This document shows positions 6,204 to 13,287 of a DNA stretch of 14,219 nucleotides, one piece after another. The DNA comes from Acidobacteriaceae bacterium (GTDB lineage: Bacteria; Acidobacteriota; Terriglobia; Terriglobales; Acidobacteriaceae). Location of the stretch: positions 1 through 14,219 of the forward strand of contig JASHUR010000099.1 of NCBI GenBank assembly GCA_030039895.1, in the 5' to 3' direction. The translations under genes and the position numbers were made by a program. Within the stretch, counting starts at the first letter, position 1. Every line of letters starts with the position of its first letter. Under the pieces are notes generated by a model that was not told where the DNA came from, ran no database searches, and saw only the letters and a program-made list of their open reading frames with translations.

Positions 6204-7256
6204 ATGCATACCCTGCGACTGCATATTGATGCGAACAACCTAAGCTCCTCCGCCGGCCGTGCCGCAATCGAGCAGGCGGCGGCGGTCTTAAGACGAGGCG
6301 GCACGGTCGCATTTCCTACCGAAACCGTCTATGGGCTCGGCGCAAATGCCCTCGACGCCACCGCAGTCGCAAAGATCTTCGTGGCCAAGCAGCGGCCCGG
6401 CTGGGACCCCTTGATCGTGCACCTGGCCGACCGCGCTGCGCTGCCGGCAATCACACAGGCTGTGTCCCCAAATGCGTCCCGCCTGATGGACGCTTTTTGG
6501 CCCGGCCCGCTCACCCTGCTTCTGCCCCGCAGCGATGCCGTTCCCAGAACGGTTACGGCGGGACGGCCGCTGGTTGGCGTGCGAATCCCGCGCCATCCTA
6601 TCGCGCACGCGCTGCTGCAGGCCGCGGGAGTCCCAGTGGCTGCACCCAGCGCAAACCTCTTCGGGCGCACCAGCCCAACGCTGGCCGCCCATGTGGCGGA
6701 AGATCTCGAAGGCCGAATCGACGTGATCATTGACTCCGGCGAGACAACCCATGGACTGGAGTCCACCGTCGTTGACCCAAACGCTGATCCACCCGTCGTC
6801 TACCGGCCCGGGGTCATCACGCTGGATCAAGTTCGCGCCGTGTGCCCGGGTGCGGTTCTCTATGGTGAGAAAGTCCCAAGTGCCGTCACTGGCCCGGAAT
6901 CACTGCCTTCTCCCGGAGTTGGCATTCGACATTACGCGCCTCATGCGCGCCTGGTTCTGATTGACACCGGGCCGGACCAGACAATACGCTTTGCCTCCGA
7001 GGTGCGCGCCGCCGAGGAGTCCGGCCAAAAAACCGGGCTCATGCTTCCTGAAGCATTCGAGTACCACGACGCCGGTTCGGCGCTTGTCTATCGCTGGGGA
7101 ACGTGGACGAACGAAGAGGAGCTGGCGCAGAAGCTTTTCGCCGGGCTGCGCTGGCTGGATGCTCAAGGAGCTATGCTGATCGTGTGTCCGCTGCCGGAAG
7201 CGAAGGGAATTGGTGTCGCCATGCGCGACCGGTTACAGAAGGCGGCGCGCAGATAA
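6204..7256 (+). CDS. tsaC: L-threonylcarbamoyladenylate synthase (Sua5/TsaC family, two-domain form)
   Basis: A 350-residue enzyme that makes threonylcarbamoyl-AMP from threonine, bicarbonate and ATP, the first step of the t6A modification at position 37 of ANN-decoding tRNAs. The YrdC domain spans about 14-200: FPTETVYGLG (37-46), KQRPGWDPLIVH (62-73), FWPGPLTLLL, PSAN (148-151), ESTVVD (186-191). A linker SPGVGIRHYAPHA (236-248) leads to the C-terminal Sua5 domain, which short TsaC lacks. ATG 6204 is used; GTG 6201 is directly before it. AGGAG at 6178-6182 is too far away to act as a normal binding site, and CTCCT at 6191-6195 can pair with it. The gene is divergent from cyaB and converges on the Hfq-like gene with a 30-nt gap. 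Confidence 0.93.
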   Translation: MHTLRLHIDANNLSSSAGRAAIEQAAAVLRRGGTVAFPTETVYGLGANALDATAVAKIFVAKQRPGWDPLIVHLADRAALPAITQAVSPNASRLMDAFWPGPLTLLLPRSDAVPRTVTAGRPLVGVRIPRHPIAHALLQAAGVPVAAPSANLFGRTSPTLAAHVAEDLEGRIDVIIDSGETTHGLESTVVDPNADPPVVYRPGVITLDQVRAVCPGAVLYGEKVPSAVTGPESLPSPGVGIRHYAPHARLVLIDTGPDQTIRFASEVRAAEESGQKTGLMLPEAFEYHDAGSALVYRWGTWTNEEELAQKLFAGLRWLDAQGAMLIVCPLPEAKGIGVAMRDRLQKAARR

Positions 7257-7286
7257 ATCGACGCATCGCGGCAACGGCGCAGGTGT

Positions 7287-7748
7287 CTACAGATGAGGCT
7301 CTGAAGCCTTGTAGATGTATTTGATGGCCGATTTGAAAATCAGCATGCGCTGAGCGCCCCTTACCTTGATTGAGTTACGGTCGTACCACTCAATGCAGCC
7401 TTCAATCTGCTCGCCGTCTTCAAGCACGATCATCATGGGCGTCTGCGTCTGCACTTGCTTCTGGAAGTAGAAGGCCTCCGCATGGGTGCTCTCCTGGGCA
7501 GCGGCGTGCGCGGCCATACTCTGGTGGGCAAGGATAGGTGGCTCCTCGCGCATGCTGAAGCCGCGATTGCGCGCCGAGAGCGCCGGACGGACGAGTTTGC
7601 GCGGCCCTGTGACGGGCAGGCTCGTGCTCACGTGCGCGCCGTTAAGCGCGGACGGTACAGGTTGCAATGTTGCCGGGACGTTCCTGGAGGGTGTCTCGGA
7701 GCGATAACCAGGCAGGCCCGTAACCGGGATCTGAGAAGGATTAGCCAT
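7287..7748 (-). CDS. hfq: Hfq-like (Sm-fold) RNA-binding protein with long N-terminal extension
   Basis: A 153-residue protein. Residues about 90-149 fit one Hfq/Sm domain: an N-terminal helix (EAFYFQKQVQ), beta strands MMIVLEDGEQIEGCIEWYD, and an Sm2-like block LIFKSAIKYIYK in place of the usual VYKHAIS. Residues 1-85 are Pro/Ser/Arg-rich, look disordered and contain several arginines (RKLVRP, SARNRGFSMR). Canonical Hfq has only about 6 residues before the Sm fold. The His of YKH is Ser140 here, and the loop F-D-Q-F reads Y-D-R-N (122-125). ATG 7748 is chosen; an in-frame GTG at 7772 is possible. Neither has a Shine-Dalgarno. TATAGT (7775-7770) or TATAAC (7846-7841) could be its -10. It follows holB by 129 nt. 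The role is inferred to be RNA binding, perhaps not a standard sRNA chaperone. Confidence 0.75.
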   Translation of the reverse strand: MANPSQIPVTGLPGYRSETPSRNVPATLQPVPSALNGAHVSTSLPVTGPRKLVRPALSARNRGFSMREEPPILAHQSMAAHAAAQESTHAEAFYFQKQVQTQTPMMIVLEDGEQIEGCIEWYDRNSIKVRGAQRMLIFKSAIKYIYKASEPHL

Positions 7749-7877
7749 AAATGACGAAATATTGCTGAACACTATAGATGCAGCACCACGCGGATACTGC
7801 TGCCTGTGTCGTATTTCTTTTGGGGATAGAAGTTCTGGTGGTTATATTAGTCGAGACCGGGTGTAAGAGCTAGAAAA

Positions 7878-8975
7878 TTATGCGCGAATGAGCCCGGTCG
7901 CATAAGCGTCGAGGGACAAGGAGCGGAGCAGATTGCGCCGCATCCCCGATTCCACCTGAAATAGGCCCTGCTCAGCCCCCTCGATCCAGTCAATCGTGAC
8001 CTGCTGCGCGATAGCGGCCAATTCCTTCTCAAGGTCAATGTTTCGGATAAGCTGCGATACCCCCGACTGCAGCAGCAGGAGGTCTTCAAGCAGGCTGCTT
8101 AGCGTCCGAAGCAGGCTCGCCGTCTTTTGCTGGCCGTCGGCTCCGGCGCGGTAGGTCTCCGTCATGCGGAAGAGCGCTGAAAAGTCAGGCTCCCGTATCG
8201 CCGTGCGCAGGATAATCAGCGCGTCGGTGCGACTCGCCAGATACCCCTCCAAGTCAAAACCAATGGCCTGCCCTGCAGCCCCCTGCGCCAGCTGCGCAAC
8301 CAGCGCACGTTGCTCAGGACGCAGGTCGGCGCGCCGCGCGGCCAGCACCGCCTCAATCTGCTCCAACGGCAACATACCCAAACGCACAATGGCCGCCCGC
8401 GAGCGGATCGTCGGCAGCAGGTCGCCCGGATTCTCGGCAAGAATGAAGATGCTGGCATACTCAGGTGGCTCCTCCAGCACTTTAAGCAGCGAATTCGCCG
8501 CCTCTTTCATGAACGCCGAACTGGTAAAGATGTACACTGCGCGCCGCGCTTCAGCGGGTACGCGGTAGATCTCCCGAATAACCGTGCGCACCTGGCCGAC
8601 TTTGATGAGCAGTTGAGGCGGATCAGGCGGAATCACAAGCATGTCCGGGTGCGTCTGGATGAGGATGCGCGTCTCTTTCTTATCGACTTCACGCAGTTCC
8701 TCGCGTGCCGCCACGGCTTCGTCAAAGCGTGCATCAAGGTCGGCAGACTCGCCCATGCGCATGCAGTTGGAGCACACGCCGCACGGGTCGGGCAGGCCGT
8801 CTGTCTGTTGAAGGTTCAGGCAGTTCAGCGTCTGGGCCAGCTTCACGGCAAGCGTGTACTTGCCCGCGCCGCGCGGGCCGCTCAGGATAAGCGCGTGTGG
8901 AAACCGCCCGGCCGCGATGGCTTCGCGGAGATGCCGGACCGTTGGCTCATTGCCGAGGAAGTCACGGAAGCTCAC
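7878..8975 (-). CDS. holB: DNA polymerase III delta' subunit (clamp-loader AAA+ protein)
   Basis: A 365-residue clamp-loader subunit acting with gamma/tau and delta to load the beta clamp. Seen: N-terminal FRDFLGNEP; P-loop GPRGAGKYT (33-41); zinc module Cys52, Cys65, Cys68 and Cys71 (CGVCSNC); VYIFTSSAFM (147-156), where the Walker B acidic pair is lost; NSLLKVLEEPP (161-171); and TIRSRA (189-194), the sensor/arginine-finger SRC-like motif. The C-terminal collar domain follows. Loss of Walker B fits a non-hydrolysing delta'. The start is GTG 8975; the nearest in-frame upstream codon set ends in TAG, so nothing longer is possible. TAGTCT lies exactly 6 nt before GTG. It is downstream of tmk on the same strand, but a GH18 gene lies between, unlike the common tmk-holB pairing. 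Confidence 0.92.
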   Translation of the reverse strand: MSFRDFLGNEPTVRHLREAIAAGRFPHALILSGPRGAGKYTLAVKLAQTLNCLNLQQTDGLPDPCGVCSNCMRMGESADLDARFDEAVAAREELREVDKKETRILIQTHPDMLVIPPDPPQLLIKVGQVRTVIREIYRVPAEARRAVYIFTSSAFMKEAANSLLKVLEEPPEYASIFILAENPGDLLPTIRSRAAIVRLGMLPLEQIEAVLAARRADLRPEQRALVAQLAQGAAGQAIGFDLEGYLASRTDALIILRTAIREPDFSALFRMTETYRAGADGQQKTASLLRTLSSLLEDLLLLQSGVSQLIRNIDLEKELAAIAQQVTIDWIEGAEQGLFQVESGMRRNLLRSLSLDAYATGLIRA

Positions 8976-8981
8976 GAATTC

Positions 8982-8987
8982 AGACTA
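8982..8987 (-). promoter_or_regulatory. -10-like box TAGTCT placed for a leaderless holB transcript
   Basis: TAGTCT (TANNNT) is followed by GAATTC and then GTG 8975, the same 6-nt spacing as at cyaB and tmk. There is no Shine-Dalgarno before the GTG. Confidence 0.4.
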
Positions 8988-9012
8988 ACAGGCGCGCAGT
9001 AGGGCCCATAGC

Positions 9013-9127
9013 ACGCTTGGTGCATGTCTTGCACCAGGCGTCGCGTTATTTGGGGCGCTGAAGGCGCGTGTGCCTTGACGGCCAGCCCCGGACATCGCGC
9101 CCGCATCTGCGCAACCGCGGTGTCCGG
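9013..9127 (-). other. Structured intergenic stretch with two 12-bp inverted repeats
   Basis: Between the GH18 stop (9136) and holB start (8975). ACGCTTGGTGCA (9013-9024) pairs with TGCACCAGGCGT (9030-9041) over a 5-nt loop, 12 bp with one G-T. CCGGACATCGCG (9088-9099) pairs with CGCGGTGTCCGG (9116-9127) over a 16-nt loop, 12 bp with one G-T. A smaller hairpin, AAGGC-N6-GCCTT (9061-9076), sits between them. None has a T-run on the minus strand. The one at 9088-9127 starts 8 nt after the GH18 stop and may end or protect that transcript. A small RNA or a control element for holB cannot be excluded. Confidence 0.6.
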
Positions 9128-9135
9128 CTCGGCTC

Positions 9136-10500
9136 TTAGCGTCCCAGCCCGGCAGCCAGCGTCTTCACCATGGTGCCGTTCTCATCATCGTCTTTTACGG
9201 CCCATACAAACGCTCCGCCCAGACCGCCCGGTACACGGAAATCGATGTACACCGATTTCAGCAATGCCGTCGTCGGATCGTCATAGGTGTAGAAAGTCTG
9301 CGTCGTTGGGTTGTACAGTGATACCGCGATTCGGCTCAGGTCAAAGTATTTCTGGTATCCATTCGCGGTCAGTGTCGCAAGCGTGGAGTAGGTAAGAGTT
9401 CCCGGCGTCAGCAGCGTGTCGCATCCCGGAGTATTCCCGCTCAGATCCGTGCACACCGCAGTCCCGTTCGCCAGCAGAACCGCCGAGGGCCCCGTCGAAG
9501 ACTGGTACAGACCATGGTTGACGTTAGGAACGCCAGACCAGCCCGCACCATACAGCGGCACGCCCATCACGTATTTCAGCGGAGGCACGCCAGCCTTCAG
9601 ATAGGCTGCAACCGTGTCATCGATATCCAGCTGCTGCCCGTAATCCGGATCCTGCCGTGAGTCGAACAGTGGCGACGCGTCATTTGTAACCGTGTCCCAG
9701 CTTCCAGCATAGTTGTAGCCATCGACCGTAATGAAATCCACCAGCTTCGCCGCGTTCTTCAGATCAATGTTCGTGTAATTCTGCGCTCCTGCCGGGCCGT
9801 CAAAGCTCAGAAGGTACTTCTTTCCGGTCTGCGCGCTTAGTGCGTCAAGCTGCTTCCGGAACTCCTGCAGCAGCAGCGTGAAGTTCTGCTTGTCCGTCGC
9901 AGCAGGGAACTCCCAGTCAATGTGGAGCCCATCGAACAGTCCCGGAGCGGTAATGTTGCCGTTCCAGTCGCTGCCCACATTGCCCACGATGAACATGTTG
10001 ATGCACGCAGAAACCAGTGCCTGCCTTCCAGCCTCAGTGCTCGCTGCCGTCGAAAACGCCTGCGCCTCAGCTGCGCTCGCACCGCCCAGCGAGATCAGCG
10101 TCTTCAATTGCGGATGAAGCTGCTTCAGCTTCAGGATCTCGGCAAAGTTTCCGTAAAGAGGCCAAGTGTCAGCAATCCCGCCTACGGGAGGAAGGTTGTT
10201 GTCTTCAAAATCAGCCCACGGATCGGCGATCACGCAAGTGTCTGTTGATGGATCCGACGCACTCGCCGACACATCGGCGAACGCATAAATCAGGTGAGAC
10301 AGCTTCGCCGCTGACCCGTTGCTCTCAAGGTTAGCGAGGTTGTAGTTCGCGTAGTAGATGCTCCATTCTTCAAAGAATCCGGCCAAAATCTTGCCTTGGC
10401 TGTTATTGGTTTGGGCGAATGCGGAGACGCCGCAAAACATCAATGCGGCTGTGCCCGCACACAAGACGGCCAACGCGCGGAACAGCATTCGATACGTCAT
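9136..10500 (-). CDS. Secreted glycoside hydrolase family 18 protein (chitinase-like)
   Basis: A 454-residue TIM-barrel protein with a signal peptide (1-29, SAFA then QT). GH18 marks: start GFFEEWSIYY; the S-x-GG motif ISLGGA (136-141); the catalytic motif FDGLHIDWEFP (189-199) with general acid Glu197; LVDFITVDGYNYAGSW (253-268); and the last-strand block LGGAFVWAVKDDDENG. The consensus DxxDxDxE reads DxxHxDxE (His193), and the usual M-x-Y-D reads D-G-Y-N (260-263). No carbohydrate-binding module is seen. Likely role: chitin or other N-acetylglucosamine polymer hydrolysis outside the cell; activity is uncertain because of the substitutions. ATG 10500 is chosen for its signal peptide and GAGG 9 nt upstream. 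The frame stays open upstream to 10620, where it would overlap tmk. It lies between tmk and holB and has its own promoter. Confidence 0.88.
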   Translation of the reverse strand: MTYRMLFRALAVLCAGTAALMFCGVSAFAQTNNSQGKILAGFFEEWSIYYANYNLANLESNGSAAKLSHLIYAFADVSASASDPSTDTCVIADPWADFEDNNLPPVGGIADTWPLYGNFAEILKLKQLHPQLKTLISLGGASAAEAQAFSTAASTEAGRQALVSACINMFIVGNVGSDWNGNITAPGLFDGLHIDWEFPAATDKQNFTLLLQEFRKQLDALSAQTGKKYLLSFDGPAGAQNYTNIDLKNAAKLVDFITVDGYNYAGSWDTVTNDASPLFDSRQDPDYGQQLDIDDTVAAYLKAGVPPLKYVMGVPLYGAGWSGVPNVNHGLYQSSTGPSAVLLANGTAVCTDLSGNTPGCDTLLTPGTLTYSTLATLTANGYQKYFDLSRIAVSLYNPTTQTFYTYDDPTTALLKSVYIDFRVPGGLGGAFVWAVKDDDENGTMVKTLAAGLGR

Positions 10501-10542
10501 GGGTAGAGGCCTCGTCAGGTGGGTTGGACTGCAGCGCCAAGC

Positions 10543-10572
10543 AGTATAGACCTCTACACAACTGACTGTCAG
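10543..10572 (-). promoter_or_regulatory. Sigma-70 type promoter of the GH18 gene
   Basis: Minus strand: CTGACA (10572-10567), an 18-nt spacer, then TATACT (10548-10543). Five of six bases match TTGACA and five of six match TATAAT. The start site would fall near 10536, giving a leader of about 36 nt that includes the GAGG site. It lies between the tmk stop and the GH18 start, so the GH18 gene can be expressed apart from tmk. Confidence 0.6.
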
Positions 10573-10609
10573 CAGCGACTTTTCCACAGAAACGAGCCGC
10601 AAGCAGGCC

Positions 10610-11260
10610 CTAAATCCCAAGCCGCGCCCTTACCGCATCCACCACGCGCCGGTGCACCTCTTCAATTCCTTCATCACCCTCAATCATTACCACCCGCCCC
10701 GGCTCCCGCGCGGCAATCGCGCGGTACGTGTCATACACGCGCCGGTAAAACCGCTCGTCTTCGCTCTCAAAGCGGTTTTCATCCTGCCCGGTACGGGCAT
10801 TTCGCGCATTCCGGTTCCGCGCCCGCTCAAGCGACCGCTCAAAATCCGGAAGCAGCAAAATAGTCAGGTCGGGCCATAGATTCTGGCACAGGTCCGCGTG
10901 CAGTTGCAGAACGATCTCGCTGCCCAACTGCCGTCCGCCTCCCTGGTAGGCCTCGGTTGAGTCCGTGTAGCGGTCGCACAGCACCACGTCGCCGCGCTCC
11001 AGTGCCGGCTCAATGATCTCCGCGATGCCTTGGGCGCGGTCAGAAAACATAAGGCCCAGCTCGGTACGCGGCGCAACATTCTCAGTACCGGAGTCGAGCA
11101 GCAGCGCCCGAATGCGGTCACCTATCCGTGTTCCGCCGGGCTGCCGCGTAATGGTCACGTGCTTCCCCTGCGCTTCAAGCCATTGCGCCAGCTTGCGCAG
11201 CTGCGTGGACTTGCCGGATCCGTCGAGCCCCTCAAACGTGACAAAAAAACCACGGGACAT
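10610..11260 (-). CDS. tmk: Thymidylate kinase
   Basis: A 216-residue kinase converting dTMP to dTDP in the cytoplasm. The P-loop is EGLDGSGKST (10-19). The TMP-binding block RQPGGT (39-44) has Gln in place of the usual Glu of REPGGT. DRY is at 96-98 and YQGGGR at 105-110. The LID region (about 146-169: RARNRNARNARTGQ, then RFESED) is longer than in E. coli Tmk by roughly eight residues. The start is ATG 11260 with a TACACT box 6 nt upstream and no Shine-Dalgarno. It heads the minus-strand run tmk, GH18, holB, Hfq-like, and is divergent from the M61 peptidase. Confidence 0.95.
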   Translation of the reverse strand: MSRGFFVTFEGLDGSGKSTQLRKLAQWLEAQGKHVTITRQPGGTRIGDRIRALLLDSGTENVAPRTELGLMFSDRAQGIAEIIEPALERGDVVLCDRYTDSTEAYQGGGRQLGSEIVLQLHADLCQNLWPDLTILLLPDFERSLERARNRNARNARTGQDENRFESEDERFYRRVYDTYRAIAAREPGRVVMIEGDEGIEEVHRRVVDAVRARLGI

Positions 11261-11266
11261 GCGCCG

Positions 11267-11272
11267 AGTGTA
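11267..11272 (-). promoter_or_regulatory. -10 box TACACT placed for a leaderless tmk transcript
   Basis: TACACT (minus strand), then CGGCGC, then ATG 11260: 6 nt between box and start codon, as at cyaB and holB. No Shine-Dalgarno is present and no clear -35 is seen. Confidence 0.45.
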
Positions 11273-11374
11273 TCAGGGCAGTGACCGAACGCGGGCCGTC
11301 CTTCCACCGCTTTTTGCTCGCCCTGCAAAGCCGCTAAATTCGCATCTCGGCAGCCCGAGAAGCATGTTTCCAAG

Positions 11375-11399
11375 TACACTGGGAATTCGCCTTGGAGGA
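11375..11399 (+). promoter_or_regulatory. -10 box and ribosome-binding site of the M61 peptidase gene
   Basis: TACACT at 11375-11380 would give a start near 11387. GGAGGA at 11394-11399 is a strong Shine-Dalgarno 7 nt before TTG 11407 and fixes that rare start codon. No clear -35 is seen. Confidence 0.5.
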
Positions 11400-11406
11400 C
11401 GCATCT

Positions 11407-13281
11407 TTGAAAACTCGCTGGATGGCAGCACTGCTGGCATTGGCTTTTGTCGGGGCGGGATATGCGCAGAGCGCCGCGCCGATGCATTTAACGGTTGACT
11501 TGACGGATGCTCCACGCAAGATTCTGCACGCGCAGCTTACCATTCCCGCCACCCCGGGCCCGCTTACGCTGCTTTATCCCAAGTGGATCCCCGGCGAGCA
11601 TGGTCCAACCGGCCCCATCAACAATCTAGCCGGCATCGTCATCACCGCTGATGGGCAGCAACTCGACTGGGTGCGAGATGACGTGAATATGTATGCCTTC
11701 CACGTCATTGTGCCGCCCGGGATCTCCGAGCTGCACGTAAAGCTCGACTTTCTCGCGACCGCCCCGGCATCGGGATTTTCTGCCGGTGCCTCCACCAGCG
11801 CCAATCTGGCGGTGCTCAGTTGGAATGAACTAGTGCTCTATCCGGCAGGCATATCTCCGGCAAAAATCAACGTGGTCCCTGCCATCAAGCTGCCCGCGGA
11901 CTGGAAGTACGGCACAGCCCTCACCACAACCGGCCGGCACGACGGCGATATCGAGTTTGCAACTGTTCCGCTTAACATGCTGATTGACTCCCCAGTGCTT
12001 GCCGGGCGCTATTTCAAGGAGTTCCCGTTGGCTCCTGAAATCACGCCCAAGCACTACCTCGACATTGCAGCCGATGGCCCGGAGGATCTTGAAATCAAGC
12101 CGGAGGCCCTCGCTGCCTTCAGCAAGCTGGTGCGCGAAACAGGCGCGCTCTACAAATCCCGGCATTATTACAGCTACCACTTCCTGCTCACGCTCAGCGA
12201 CCAGGTGGCGCACTTCGGGCTGGAGCACCACCAGTCCAGCGACGACCGCGTGGATGAAAGGACCCTGATTGACGACAACCTGTTTTATCTCTCCGCCGAT
12301 CTGCTGCCGCACGAGTTCACGCACTCCTGGAATGGCAAATACCGGCGTCCCGCGGGACTGAACCACGCCGACTATAAGGACCCGATGATCGACAACCTGC
12401 TTTGGGTCTACGAGGGGCTCACGCAGTATCTTGGCGATGTGCTTGCCGCGCGCAGCGGAATCGAGACCGATGAACAGTACCGCTCGGCGCTGGCCGTCAG
12501 CGCGGCTACGCTCGATAATTGGCCCGGGCGCACCTGGCGCGACCTGCAGGATACTGCCACCGCTGCGCCGGTTCTCTACGAAGCCGATTCTCAGTGGAGC
12601 AACTGGCGGCGCTCCGTTGATTTTTACCCCGAAGGCGAGCTGATCTGGCTCGATGTTGACACAACCATCCGCCGCCTCACCCACGACAAAAAGAGTCTGA
12701 ACGACTTCTGCGCCCGCTTCGAAGGATTGGGTGGAAACACGCCGCCCGAGGTTGTTCCTTACACTTTCGACGATGTGGTCGTAAATCTGAACGCCGTCGT
12801 CCCTTACGACTGGGCCGGCTTCCTGCGCGATCGGCTGACCTCAAAGTCTCCGCACGCTCCGCTCGAGGGCATCACCCAGGGCGGTTACAAGCTCGTCTAC
12901 ACAGACACGCCCGGCCTCTACACCAATGCGCTTGAAGCCGCGACCGGAGAGGCGCAGGCATGGTGGGCGTTGGGCATTAATGTATCGAGCGACGGTCACA
13001 TTCAGGATGTACTGATGGGCTCACCCAGTGACAAGGCTGGCCTTGGCCCGGGCATGCAGATCATCGCCGTAGACGGGCGTCAATACAGCGCGCAACTGCT
13101 CGGCGATTCGATCCAGCAGGCCAAAGGCACAACCAAGCCCATCCAGATGATCATCTCGAACTCGGGCTACTACAAGGTCGTGAACCTCGACTACCACGAC
13201 GGACTGCGCTTTCCGCACCTCGAACGCGTGGATAACAAGCCCGATTATCTGGATGAAATTCTGCAGCCGATGACGAAGTAA
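11407..13281 (+). CDS. Secreted M61 family (glycyl aminopeptidase-like) metallopeptidase with PDZ domain
   Basis: A 624-residue exported zinc peptidase. The signal peptide is 1-21 (MKTRWMAALLALAFVGAGYA, then QS). The N-terminal beta domain of M61 follows (about 23-200). The catalytic domain holds LPHEFTHSWNGKYRRP (300-315) with zinc ligands His302 and His306 and catalytic Glu303. The third ligand is likely Glu336 in YEGLTQY (335-341). FYPEGELIWLDVD (406-418) is also typical. A PDZ domain lies at about 519-593 (GSPSDKAGLGPGMQIIAVDG). TTG 11407 is chosen because GGAGGA stands 7 nt upstream and the signal peptide then begins with basic residues; ATG 11422 would lose these. The family removes N-terminal Gly or Ala from peptides, and the exact specificity is not visible here. 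It is divergent from tmk and ends 6 nt from the stop of the convergent HAD gene. Confidence 0.9.
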   Translation: MKTRWMAALLALAFVGAGYAQSAAPMHLTVDLTDAPRKILHAQLTIPATPGPLTLLYPKWIPGEHGPTGPINNLAGIVITADGQQLDWVRDDVNMYAFHVIVPPGISELHVKLDFLATAPASGFSAGASTSANLAVLSWNELVLYPAGISPAKINVVPAIKLPADWKYGTALTTTGRHDGDIEFATVPLNMLIDSPVLAGRYFKEFPLAPEITPKHYLDIAADGPEDLEIKPEALAAFSKLVRETGALYKSRHYYSYHFLLTLSDQVAHFGLEHHQSSDDRVDERTLIDDNLFYLSADLLPHEFTHSWNGKYRRPAGLNHADYKDPMIDNLLWVYEGLTQYLGDVLAARSGIETDEQYRSALAVSAATLDNWPGRTWRDLQDTATAAPVLYEADSQWSNWRRSVDFYPEGELIWLDVDTTIRRLTHDKKSLNDFCARFEGLGGNTPPEVVPYTFDDVVVNLNAVVPYDWAGFLRDRLTSKSPHAPLEGITQGGYKLVYTDTPGLYTNALEAATGEAQAWWALGINVSSDGHIQDVLMGSPSDKAGLGPGMQIIAVDGRQYSAQLLGDSIQQAKGTTKPIQMIISNSGYYKVVNLDYHDGLRFPHLERVDNKPDYLDEILQPMTK

Positions 13282-13287
13282 TCCGTG

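Noticed and set aside
6288..6830. Minus-strand open frame inside tsaC
   Set aside because: It is antisense to the YrdC domain motifs and has no family features.
11830..12684. Long minus-strand open frame opposite the M61 peptidase
   Set aside because: It covers the HEFTH catalytic region in antisense; codon periodicity and homology belong to the plus strand.
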